A stretch of DNA of 12,821 nucleotides, taken from the NCBI GenBank assembly GCA_002347565.1, contig DDXR01000034.1:1-12821 (forward strand), read 5' to 3'. Numbering within the stretch: the stretch's first letter is position 1; every line of letters begins with the position of its first letter. Under the pieces are notes generated by a model, which saw nothing but the letters and a program-made list of their open reading frames with translations, did not search any database and was not told where the DNA came from. Positions 1 through 6,371 of the stretch are shown here, piece by piece. This DNA is from a bacterium UBP2_UBA2255 (GTDB lineage: Bacteria; Edwardsbacteria; AC1; EtOH8). The position numbers and the translations under genes were made by a program.

Positions 1-701
1 TACTTGGCGGCGGGATCGGGGACCAGCGCGATCTCGATCCTGCGGTTCCGGCCCCTTCCCGCCGGGGTGGCGTTGCTGGCCACCGGCTTGAACTCGGCCA
101 TGCCGATCGCCTGCAGGCGCTCCGGCGCGATGCCGGCCGCCTCCTGCAGGAAGCGCACCACGTTGGTGGCCCGCGCCGCCGACAGCTCCCAGTTGGTGGG
201 GTACTGCTTCTGCAGGCGGGCGTGGATCGGGACGTTGTCGGTGTGGCCCTCGACCCGGATGATCTTGTTTTGGGTGTTCTTGAGGATCCTGCCCACCCGC
301 TCCAGCACCTTCAGGCCCTCGGGCGTGATCCCGGCCTCGCCCGACGGGAACAGGATCTTGTCCACCATGCTGACCGACAGCCGGTCGGCCAGCTGGGTCA
401 GCATCACCTGGCCCTGCTCGATCTCGGCCTTCATGCCGGCGGCCAGCTCGTCGTAGGTGGCCCGGGCCCGGGCGATCTCCTCCTCCTTGGCGCGGGAGAT
501 GTCGGCCACGGTGGCCTCCAGCTGCTGCGACATGGCGGCCTTCTGGCCCTCCAGCGAGGTCACCATGTAGGAGAGGTCGTTGACCGTGTCCTGCAGCTCG
601 GCGGCCCGGCGCTTGGCCCGGGCGCCTTCGTAGCCGAACCAGCCGGCGGCTGCGGCCAGCGCCAGCAGGATGACGCAGAGGGCGATCTGGAGCTTCTTCA
701 T
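1..701 (-). CDS. OmpA/MotB-family envelope protein (3' end at window edge)
   Basis: Probably a peptidoglycan-binding protein anchored in the inner membrane. The reading frame gives 233 residues before the window ends. Residues 5-23 form one hydrophobic segment (signal anchor). Residues 25-100 are Ala/Glu/Gln-rich and likely coiled coil. Residues 113-228 form an OmpA C-terminal domain with ILFPSGEAGITPEG, the EGHTDNVPI motif (Asp155), NWELSAAR (Arg177) and NRRIEI near the end. Asp155 and Arg177 correspond to the residues that bind diaminopimelate in OmpA-like domains. The start is set by AGGAGG seven bases upstream of ATG. The last two visible bases are TA of the next codon, so the protein either stops there (TAA/TAG) or continues; VPDPAAK reads like a C-terminus. 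One anchor helix plus an OmpA domain resembles MotB, but the MotB plug and channel residues are not evident and no motA is visible. Confidence 0.9.
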   Translation of the reverse strand, partial: MKKLQIALCVILLALAAAAGWFGYEGARAKRRAAELQDTVNDLSYMVTSLEGQKAAMSQQLEATVADISRAKEEEIARARATYDELAAGMKAEIEQGQVMLTQLADRLSVSMVDKILFPSGEAGITPEGLKVLERVGRILKNTQNKIIRVEGHTDNVPIHARLQKQYPTNWELSAARATNVVRFLQEAAGIAPERLQAIGMAEFKPVASNATPAGRGRNRRIEIALVPDPAAK

Positions 702-773
702 TCCGGTTCCTCCTCATGATGGTTTGCGGGCGTCAGCGGCCGGGGCCGGGCGGCCCCCGGCGGCCGATGCAGT

Positions 774-802
774 AGCATACAACCGCCGGGCAGCGAAATC
801 AA
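774..802 (-). promoter_or_regulatory. sigma-70-type promoter of the OmpA-family gene
   Basis: On the minus strand TTGATT (802-797) is followed after 17 bases by TATGCT (779-774). Transcription would start near 767 and leave a leader of about 65 nt before the ATG at 701. It is well placed for the only gene downstream. A 7-bp GC hairpin (815-832) lies just upstream. Confidence 0.6.
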
Positions 803-894
803 GGGAAAAATACAGCGCCCGCTCCCGGGCGCGGGCCCCTGAGTCGGGGCGCCGCATGACGCACGCCGGCCCTGTCGGCCGCCCAGTAACGCCT

Positions 895-1055
895 CGTCAT
901 TCCCGCGCACGCGGGAATCCAGCCGAGTACCTGTACACCAGCGCCTACCGCACCATCGCTCGTCATTCCCGCGCACGCGGGAATCCAGCCAGAGAGCAAC
1001 GGGGCCTCCCCCGCCCGGCTCACCTCGTCATTCCCGCGCACGCGGGAATCCAGCC
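895..1055. repeat. three dRS3-like palindromic repeats, regularly spaced
   Basis: Three identical 30-base copies lie at 895-924, 961-990 and 1026-1055. Each contains ATTCCC-N8-GGGAAT with a 9-bp stem (ATTCCCGCG) and a CA loop. They are separated by unrelated 36- and 35-base stretches. The core fits the Neisseria dRS3 consensus, and relatives occur in many genomes, where they produce false protein predictions of the VIPAHAGIQ kind. The regular 65-66 base period imitates a CRISPR array, but no cas genes are present and the repeat is a dispersed palindrome. Confidence 0.85.
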
Positions 1056-1101
1056 TATTGACCGCCAAATGACCTGGCGCCTACCGCAGCGACACCCTGT
1101 T

Positions 1102-1249
1102 GGTTTCATGCGCCGCTCCTGTTGACCTCTCCCCAGCCCCTCTCCAATGTGGAGAGGGATTCTCATCGCCGCGTATATCATTCATCACTATTCATCATCG
1201 CACTGCTTACTATTCCCCCTCCGCAGCGGAGGGGGATATGGGGGCGGTC
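1102..1249. repeat. BIME-like unit: two inverted GACC-ended hairpin elements
   Basis: A diverged unit of the family that fills 1771-2493. It opens with GGTTTCATG and the same start-site segment found at 1771. A plus-oriented element follows: GACC at 1124-1127, then a CCCTCTCC hairpin ending at 1158. After a spacer of about 55 bases comes a minus-oriented element: a perfect 10-bp hairpin at 1214-1236 (TCCCCCTCCG stem, CAG loop), a G-rich linker, and GGTC at 1246-1249. Each half is a GACC tail, a C-rich linker and a stem-loop, which resembles the tail-plus-palindrome design of REP elements paired as a BIME. Confidence 0.75.
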
Positions 1250-1348
1250 GCCGGTTCCCCGGCCCAGGCCGGCCAGGGTCTGCGGGCCCTGCTCGCTGAG
1301 CAGGCGCCAGAGCAGGCCGGCGTTGGTGCCGATGGCTGAGGTCCACAT
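1178..1348 (-). pseudogene. 5' fragment of a winged-helix (DUF2582-like) gene cut off by a hairpin element
   Basis: From ATG at 1348, preceded by GTGAGG at a proper distance, the frame begins MWTSAIGTNAGLLWRLL and continues with a Glu-Gln-Gly-Pro turn and a second helix. This resembles the N-terminus of small winged helix-turn-helix proteins of the DUF2582 type, which usually begin with an IGxNAGxxW-like helix and are about twice this length. After about 34 codons the sequence enters the hairpin element at 1214-1249, and the remaining codons to the stop at 1178 are repeat-derived. The recognition helix and the wing are therefore missing. The start lies 22 bases beyond the DUF559 stop codon, so the two may once have been co-transcribed. 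The family call rests on the N-terminal pattern only. Confidence 0.5.
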
Positions 1349-1370
1349 GGCGGTTGCCTCACTTCGTGTG

Positions 1371-1778
1371 CTATGCATCGATCGCAGCCGTGGCCGCCGC
1401 GAACTCTTCCAGCTTCGACAGCACCCGGCTGCTGTTGTTGATCACCTCTTCATTGGAAAACCTGATCACCTTGATGCCGCAGGCGTTGATCAACCGCTCC
1501 CGCAGGTGGTCGTAGTCCTTCTGGGTTTCATGGATCCCGCCGTCGATCTCGACCACCAATCTGATCTGGTTGCAGTAGAAGTCGGCGATGAAGCCGTTGA
1601 TCACCTGCTGCCGGCGGAATTGAAGACCCGCCACTTGGTTCCTGCGCACCATGTTCCAGAAGCAGCGCTCGGCAAGGGTCATGCGGCTGCGCATGGATTT
1701 GGCGGCTTCGAGCTTCTTGGGGTTCACCTGCTGAAGCTGTATCAGACCGGTGGTGCCGCGCTTAGGGGTCGGTTTCAT
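1371..1778 (-). CDS. DUF559 (Vsr-like) endonuclease-domain protein
   Basis: A 135-residue protein of the DUF559 family, related in fold to the very-short-patch repair endonuclease Vsr and other PD-(D/E)XK nucleases. Visible hallmarks are the helical MTLAERCFW segment (33-41), FRRQQVINGFIADFYC (54-69, Asp66), the strand VVEIDGGIH (75-83, with Glu77, Asp79 and His83) and the closing strand GIKVIRFSNEEV (101-112). These cover the whole domain, so the gene looks intact. AGGAG lies six bases upstream of ATG. The first five codons and the ribosome-binding site are shared with every unit of the neighbouring repeat array, so the 5' end is built from the repeat or the repeats are built from it. DUF559 proteins are predicted nucleases with little experimental work. 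A role in moving or copying the flanking palindromes is inference from position alone. Confidence 0.88.
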   Translation of the reverse strand: MKPTPKRGTTGLIQLQQVNPKKLEAAKSMRSRMTLAERCFWNMVRRNQVAGLQFRRQQVINGFIADFYCNQIRLVVEIDGGIHETQKDYDHLRERLINACGIKVIRFSNEEVINNSSRVLSKLEEFAAATAAIDA

Positions 1779-2493
1779 GCGCCGCTCCTGTTAACCCAAC
1801 CCCTACCCCTTCCCGCTACGGGAAGGGGAGGTGCATGTAATAAGCCGCAAGACTACTCTCCCCGTTTCGGGGAGAGGCAGGAGAGGGGTCGGTTTCATGC
1901 CCGCTCCTGTTGACCCAACCCCTACCCCTTCCCTCTACGGGAAGGGGAGGTGCATGTAATAAGCCGCAAGACTACTCTCCCCGTAGCGGGGAGAGGCAGG
2001 AGAGGGGTCTCCCCGTTTCGAGGAGAGGCAGGAGAGGGGTCGGTTTCATGCCCGCTCCTGTTGACCCAACCCCTACCCCTTCCCGCTACGGGAAGGGGAG
2101 GTGCATGTAATAAACCGCAAGACTACTCTCCCCGTTTCGGGGAGAGGCAGGAGAGGGGTCGGTTTCATGCGCCGCTCCTGTTGACCCAACCCCTGCCCCT
2201 TCCCGCTACGGGAAGGGGTGCCTTAAGTGCTACTCTCCCCGTAGCGGGGAGAGGCGGGAGAGGGTTCGGTTTCATGCAAGGCTCCGGTTACCCAACCCCT
2301 GCCCCTTCCCGCTACGGGAAGGGGAGGTGCATGTAATAAGCCGCAAGACTACTCTCCCCGTAGCGGGGAAAGGCTGGAGAGGGTTCGGTTTCATGCAAGG
2401 CTCCTGTTGACCCAACCCCTACCCCTTCCCGCTACGGGAAGGGGTGCCTTAAGTGCTACTCTCCCCGTTTCGAGGAGAGGCAGGAGAGGGGTC
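1771..2493. repeat. six-unit tandem BIME-like palindromic array
   Basis: Units start at GGTTTCATG: 1771-1890, 1891-2041, 2042-2160, 2161-2267, 2268-2386 and 2387-2493. Lengths are 120, 151, 119, 107, 119 and 107 bases. Each holds a plus-oriented element (GACC-type tail, then a CCCCTTCCCG stem with CTA loop; unit 1 at 1806-1828) and a minus-oriented element (CTCTCCCCG stem with TTT or TAG loop, then a linker ending GGGGTC; unit 1 at 1856-1890). The 151-base unit has a second minus-oriented element. Between the hairpins lies one of two spacers, one containing GTGCATGTAATAA and the other TGCCTTAAGTGCTA, which explains the 119/107 classes. On the minus strand each unit presents AGGAG, an ATG and a short open frame. 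From 2494 to the hsdM stop there is only a GC hairpin (2503-2516) with no T run. Confidence 0.92.
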
Positions 2494-2555
2494 GCCCCGT
2501 CGCCGGCCTCGGCCGGGCGGCCCAGGTGCATTGGAAGGCGGGCTAGCGTATTTTC

Positions 2556-4013
2556 TCATTTCCTCTTCATATCCTCCGCTATCTCCGCGAACTGCTCCAA
2601 TGCCGTCTGCAAGTCTTCCACGATCTCCTGCGCGATCACCTCGGGCGCGGGCAGGTTATCCGCGTCCTCCAGCGACTCGTCCTTGAGCCAGAAGATGTCC
2701 AGGTTGGCCTTGTCCCGCTTCATCAGCTCGTCGTAACCGAACCGCTTGAAACGCTCGCTTTCCTTGCGCTCGTGCCGATTCTTAGGATTATAGCACTTGA
2801 CGAACTCGTCCAGGTCGCTGCGCTTGAGCGGGTTTTCTTTGAGGGTGAAGTGTATGTTGGTGCGAAGGTCGTAGATCCACAGCTCCTTGGTCCACGGGGT
2901 TTCGCTGGCAGGCTTGCGGTCGAAGAACAGCACGTTGGCCTTGACGCCCTGGGCATAGAAGATGCCCGTAGGCAGCCGCAACAGGGTATGCACATCGGCC
3001 TGCTTGAGTATTTCCCGCCGCACCGTCTCGCCCGCGCCGCCCTCGAACAGCACATTGTCAGGCACCACGATAGCCGCCCGGCCGTGCTGCTTAAGGATCG
3101 AGAACACGTGCTGCAGAAAGTTAAGCTGCTTGTTGCTGGTGGTGGCCCAGAAGTCGCTGCGGTGAATGGTCAGCGATTCCTTCTGGGTTTCGCCGTCGCC
3201 GTTGACGATGGTGACGCTGCTCTTCTTGCCGAACGGCGGGTTGGTCAGCACTATGTCGTATTCGCCGTGCCGGTCGGCCAACGCGTCCTTGACCAGGATC
3301 GGCGGATCGCCGGTCTCGCTGCCGATGCCGTGCAGCAGCATATTCATGCAGCACAACCGGGCCACGCTGTCCACCAGCTCCACTCCGCGCAAGGCGGCAG
3401 ATTTCAGGTGCGTCAGTTGGGTTTTATCGGGCTTGTGATGTTCGCGTATATACGTATGCGCGGCCAGCAAAAAGCCGCCGGTGCCGCAGGCCGGGTCGCA
3501 GATGACCTCTTTCGTTCCCGGTCGCATCACGTCCACCATGGCGGTGATCAGCGCCCTGGGAGTGAAGTACTGCCCGGCCCCGCCCTTGACATCCTCGGCG
3601 TTTTTCTGCAACAAGCCCTCATAGGCATCGCCCTTGACGTCAATATCCAGCGAGGACCATACTTCCTTGTCGATCAGATCAACAATCAGCCGCCGCAGCT
3701 TGGCCGGGTCTTGTATCCTGTTTTGGGACTTGCGGAAGATCATGCCCAGCATGCCGTCCATCTTGCCCAACGATTCCAATAAGTGGCGGTAGTAGTTCTC
3801 CAGGTCGTCGCCGTCCTTTTTTAGCAGGACGGGCCAGGAAAACTTGGCCGGCACTGGGCTGGGACGGCTGAACGGCGGCTTGGTCTGCTCGTCGGCCATT
3901 TTAAGGAACAGCAGAAAGGTAAGCTGTTCTACATAGTCGCCGTAGGACAGGCCATCATCGCGCAGGACGTTGCAGTAGTTCCAAAGCTTGGAGATTATTT
4001 CAGTGGGGCTCAT
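2556..4013 (-). CDS. hsdM: Type I restriction-modification DNA methyltransferase subunit HsdM
   Basis: HsdM transfers a methyl group from S-adenosylmethionine to adenine N6 in the site chosen by HsdS, and is also needed for restriction by the R2M2S complex. The 485-residue length is normal for the family. An N-terminal helical HsdM domain covers about 1-135. QYFTPR is at 148-153, the SAM-binding motif DPACGTGGF at 173-181 and the catalytic NPPF at 258-261, typical of gamma-class N6-adenine methyltransferases. The C-terminus is helical and charged. ATG at 4013 matches the family N-terminus; the Shine-Dalgarno is poor. The gene is separated from hsdR-hsdS by two other coding genes and a repeat. 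A degraded copy of its first 22 codons lies at 4963-5034. A weak minus-strand promoter (TTGTCA at 4065-4060, TAAAAT at 4044-4039, only 15 bases apart) may allow separate expression. Confidence 0.97.
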   Translation of the reverse strand: MSPTEIISKLWNYCNVLRDDGLSYGDYVEQLTFLLFLKMADEQTKPPFSRPSPVPAKFSWPVLLKKDGDDLENYYRHLLESLGKMDGMLGMIFRKSQNRIQDPAKLRRLIVDLIDKEVWSSLDIDVKGDAYEGLLQKNAEDVKGGAGQYFTPRALITAMVDVMRPGTKEVICDPACGTGGFLLAAHTYIREHHKPDKTQLTHLKSAALRGVELVDSVARLCCMNMLLHGIGSETGDPPILVKDALADRHGEYDIVLTNPPFGKKSSVTIVNGDGETQKESLTIHRSDFWATTSNKQLNFLQHVFSILKQHGRAAIVVPDNVLFEGGAGETVRREILKQADVHTLLRLPTGIFYAQGVKANVLFFDRKPASETPWTKELWIYDLRTNIHFTLKENPLKRSDLDEFVKCYNPKNRHERKESERFKRFGYDELMKRDKANLDIFWLKDESLEDADNLPAPEVIAQEIVEDLQTALEQFAEIAEDMKRK

Positions 4014-4058
4014 AGTTTATGTCAATTTTTCGACTGTTATTTTATTTACATAAAAGGC

Positions 4059-4087
4059 TTGACAATGCGCGTAATCTGGTATATATT
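4059..4087 (+). promoter_or_regulatory. strong sigma-70 promoter, opposite to the hsd genes
   Basis: TTGACA at 4059-4064 is followed after exactly 17 bases by TATATT at 4082-4087, close to consensus. It points away from hsdM toward the 3' end of the NYN gene. No plausible plus-strand gene follows, but a hairpin with a T run ends about 75 bases later, so it probably drives a short RNA. Its -35 box overlaps a possible TTGTCA -35 for hsdM on the other strand. Confidence 0.7.
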
Positions 4088-4093
4088 TACATT

Positions 4094-4164
4094 GCGAACC
4101 GGGAAACCGGCAAGCAAAATTCGTTGGCTGGGGGGCTCATGGAAGTGAGTCCCCCTTGCTTTTT
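4094..4164 (+). ncRNA. candidate small RNA (about 71 nt) between the NYN gene and hsdM
   Basis: The predicted start is G4094, seven bases after the -10 box. The RNA would begin with a CCGG-GAAA-CCGG hairpin (4099-4110), a GNRA tetraloop on a short perfect stem. Flanking CGAA (4095-4098) and TTCG (4120-4123) can close it. A linker with AAGCAA (4112-4117) follows, then a 10-bp G/C hairpin and TTGCTTTTT. AAGCAA is exactly complementary to TTGCTT at 4156-4161 and could extend the terminator or act as a switch. The 3' end overlaps the last bases of the NYN gene in antisense. No known RNA family is recognised. It might regulate hsdM or NYN expression, or bind one of the nucleases; all of that is inference. 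Confidence 0.5.
4130..4164 (+). terminator. Rho-independent terminator of the small RNA
   Basis: A 10-bp stem of GGGGGGCTCA (4130-4139) and TGAGTCCCCC (4146-4155), with one G-T pair and a six-base loop, is followed by TTGCTTTTT. It is a good intrinsic terminator on the plus strand. On the minus strand the same hairpin lies just after the NYN stop codon but is followed only by AATTTT, so it would work weakly there. Confidence 0.65.
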
Positions 4165-4903
4165 ACCTGTTTTCCCTGGGCCAGCAGATGAACTCACGCA
4201 GTTTCTGGATATCGAACAACTGCAATCCCGCCGAACGCAATTCGCTCAATTCTTTGGCAACCCTCCTTACCGTAGCGAAAAGCACCACCTTCTTTCCGTC
4301 TTCCAGCAGATGGCGTATTGGATCGACAAAATCGCTATCGCCGCTCCAAAGCACATAAGTTTCCGCCTTCCGGTCGCGATGATCCAAATAGATGTCGCGG
4401 CCGATTTCTACATCAAAATTACATTTCAGCTCATCAATGTGTACGATACCCTGGCGGTTTAACTCCCGCAGGCGTTCGTTCAGATACACAATTGTATCCA
4501 GGTTGAATTTCCTTATAAGCGATGCGGAAATAAACCGTTTTAGCACCTCCGGCGAGTCGGCGGGTATACCCGTAACGTCGATCTCAAGTTTCATCCATTT
4601 CACCGGCTTAGTGATAACAGTGTAACCATACTCGCCGGCGTCTTTGATGATTTTCTCCGAGTTTGCATCACCGGTCAACGTACCATTATAGAATTTCACC
4701 TCCCGGATGGTTTCGAACCCGTCGAATAGGTGTTTCAGCCGCTTCAGGTCGATGTGCCAGCCAAGTTTGGCTTGCCAGCGGTAAACGTTACCGAAATCGA
4801 TGTATACGATAGTGGGCGTGTCGAAGATGCTTTCCAATCTTCGAATACGTTCAGGGTATTTATCCTGTAGTTCATGGAGCTTGCCGGTCAAAGGTCTGAA
4901 CAT
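4163..4903 (-). CDS. NYN-domain (PIN-like) putative ribonuclease
   Basis: A 246-residue protein with an NYN domain (LabA/DUF88-like, PIN superfamily), a fold of metal-dependent ribonucleases. The opening strand IVYIDFGNVYRW (32-43) supplies Asp36 and Asn39. CNFDVEIGRDI (161-171) supplies Asp164, and LWSGDSDFVDPIRHLLEDGK (185-204) supplies Asp189 and Asp191. The next strand, KVVLFAT, begins at 205. The expected acidic residues are all present, so it is probably active. It sits between the hsdM remnant plus hairpin element and the intact hsdM, in the same orientation as the hsd genes. Toxic RNases such as PrrC and RloC accompany other Type I systems, so a backup defence role is plausible but not shown. 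ATG at 4903 has only a weak Shine-Dalgarno. Codon composition is less GC-rich than in hsdM and hsdR. Confidence 0.85.
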   Translation of the reverse strand: MFRPLTGKLHELQDKYPERIRRLESIFDTPTIVYIDFGNVYRWQAKLGWHIDLKRLKHLFDGFETIREVKFYNGTLTGDANSEKIIKDAGEYGYTVITKPVKWMKLEIDVTGIPADSPEVLKRFISASLIRKFNLDTIVYLNERLRELNRQGIVHIDELKCNFDVEIGRDIYLDHRDRKAETYVLWSGDSDFVDPIRHLLEDGKKVVLFATVRRVAKELSELRSAGLQLFDIQKLREFICWPRENR

Positions 4904-4926
4904 AATATACTCATCTTGCTAATTGC

Positions 4927-4964
4927 CATCCCGCTCCGTTTCGGGGAGGGACATGGGAGTGGTC
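4927..4964 (-). repeat. solitary GACC-ended hairpin element
   Basis: Read on the minus strand it starts GACC (4964-4961), runs through a C-rich linker and ends in an imperfect stem with an AAA loop. The final 28 plus-strand bases align without gaps to the minus-oriented element of the 1771-2493 array, with several substitutions, and also resemble 1219-1249. It sits exactly where the hsdM remnant is broken off. Confidence 0.75.
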
Positions 4965-5034
4965 ACCCCAGGCCGTCGTCGCGGAGTACGTTGCAGTAGT
5001 TCCAGAGCTTGGATGTGATTTCAGTGGGGCTCAT
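4963..5034 (-). pseudogene. truncated 5' copy of hsdM
   Basis: From ATG at 5034 the frame reads MSPTEITSKLWNYCNV and then LRDDGLG before TGA. This matches the first 22 residues of the intact HsdM with one substitution (Thr for Ile at residue 7), while the DNA carries several silent and indel-type differences. Similarity stops after the codon for Leu22, where the hairpin element at 4927-4964 begins. The element's GACC end supplies the GA of the stop codon. The start lies six bases after the stop of the gene at 5041-6369, a normal operon spacing, so this was probably the original position of hsdM or of another hsdM allele. Confidence 0.85.
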
Positions 5035-5040
5035 ATTTAT

Positions 5041-6369
5041 CTATACGTCAATATTTTTTATAGGTAATATACCAAAAGTCAAACCGCAATCATTATTAAA
5101 CATTCTACCTGTTACATCAAATGTGTGATGCGCCACCTTATTATTCTCACCAGTACCCTCGTAAGCAATATAATCTCTTTTCTTATAGCCCCTTTTTATC
5201 GAGTTAACAACATTCTCTGGCAATAATAATGTATTCAGCCTTTTCTTCGATATGATACAGTTTATTTTGTTATAAGATGACATTGATTTTGTTTTGTACT
5301 CTATAAGTTCATTAAAGTTCTGATTTGCTGCGATCTCCACAAGTTTTTGATTTATGCCAATAAATCCGATATTGTTTTCGTCTAATCGTATAACCACACC
5401 GCCCGTGTCACCATCGGCAATCTGTGATTTTGATGAGAAAAACGATGAGTATTCATTATGATGTCTGTACCTTGGTTCATATGAAAACTTAGTGCCGTCG
5501 CCTTTACTTAAAGGCACGTTATTTAATGAATATGGGTCCTTCATATATAACAAATCATTAGCTCTAGTATTCAGCGCAGCAGAAAATTGAGATGTCGGGC
5601 TTATCAGCGATATCCATTTCTTTAAATATTGCATCCTTTTAATTATCTTAATTCTCTTTGGATCTCCTATCTCACTTGCTTCGGGATCAACAAACAAACA
5701 TTTAGCGGGTGTCTTTTTATCAGTTCCAACAACAGTTATTGTACCGTAACGAATATTTGCAGGATAGTTATACCCAGCTGTATTACTTATATTTTCTTTT
5801 TTATTGTGAATACTCTTTTTATGTGCTGAAACACTAGTTGTTTTTTCGGTATTATCAAACGAGGCGCTACCTTTAGCTTCAAGTTGTATTATTCTTTCAC
5901 CATCACTGGCTATCTGGTAATCAAAAGTACTTATTTTATTATCTTCAGGGATTTTAGTCCAATCTGCAGCGGTTAGACCATGCAAGCTATTTACCAATGA
6001 AAGACCTATACTTTCACCAATATGCTCCGTAATATCCTTTGGTTGTTTTTTGTCGATATCCGTTGATAATGATATTGAATCGCCATTGAATTCAATCCAT
6101 CCATTTAGATAATTTAGTGCTGTATTTATATGTGCTCCTATTGCGTCATAATTTCTCCAACCAGGTTTATTCACCCTCAAGCGATGGAAAAGAAAATATG
6201 TTAAAAACTCAGAAATCGTAATATCAATACCATTTGTGACCATTTGCTTAATATTAGTAGCTGTAGGATACTTGTCAAATTTACCTTCTTCGGTTTTATC
6301 GTAATATTTTACAGTAATCTTTATCGACGTTTGATCAACATCTGCCAATGTGATGTAATGAGCACTCAT
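5041..6369 (-). CDS. putative PD-(D/E)XK nuclease coupled to hsdS, function unknown
   Basis: A 442-residue protein I cannot place in a named family. No signal peptide or membrane segment is visible. Residues 116-167 carry what looks like a PD-(D/E)XK core: a helix with Glu120 (EHIGESIGLSLVNSLHG), then TFDYQIA with Asp150, and the strand IIQLEAKGS with Glu164 and Lys166. The order helix-Glu, Asp, ExK fits restriction-endonuclease-like folds. Downstream parts (225-442) show no motif I recognise. It starts two bases after the hsdS stop and ends six bases before the hsdM remnant, so it was translated as part of the operon. The gene is much more AT-rich than hsdM and hsdR, with many AAA, AAT and ATT codons, which suggests separate acquisition. 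It could be an accessory DNase, an anti-restriction factor or a modifier of the R-M complex. Confidence 0.72.
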   Translation of the reverse strand: MSAHYITLADVDQTSIKITVKYYDKTEEGKFDKYPTATNIKQMVTNGIDITISEFLTYFLFHRLRVNKPGWRNYDAIGAHINTALNYLNGWIEFNGDSISLSTDIDKKQPKDITEHIGESIGLSLVNSLHGLTAADWTKIPEDNKISTFDYQIASDGERIIQLEAKGSASFDNTEKTTSVSAHKKSIHNKKENISNTAGYNYPANIRYGTITVVGTDKKTPAKCLFVDPEASEIGDPKRIKIIKRMQYLKKWISLISPTSQFSAALNTRANDLLYMKDPYSLNNVPLSKGDGTKFSYEPRYRHHNEYSSFFSSKSQIADGDTGGVVIRLDENNIGFIGINQKLVEIAANQNFNELIEYKTKSMSSYNKINCIISKKRLNTLLLPENVVNSIKRGYKKRDYIAYEGTGENNKVAHHTFDVTGRMFNNDCGLTFGILPIKNIDV

Positions 6370-6371
6370 TA

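Noticed and set aside
895..1055. Short CRISPR array
   Set aside because: Only three repeats, no cas genes, and the repeat is a dRS3-type dispersed palindrome known from many genomes.
2494..2555. Terminator after hsdM
   Set aside because: A GC hairpin (2503-2516) is present but no T run follows; the adjacent hairpin array may serve instead.
1122..2736. Plus-strand proteins with PLPLPATGRG-like repeats
   Set aside because: They are translations of the palindrome array and of the antisense of DUF559; no start signals or domain patterns.
2772..3782. 336-residue plus-strand reading frame
   Set aside because: It is the exact antisense of hsdM, whose catalytic motifs show the true frame.
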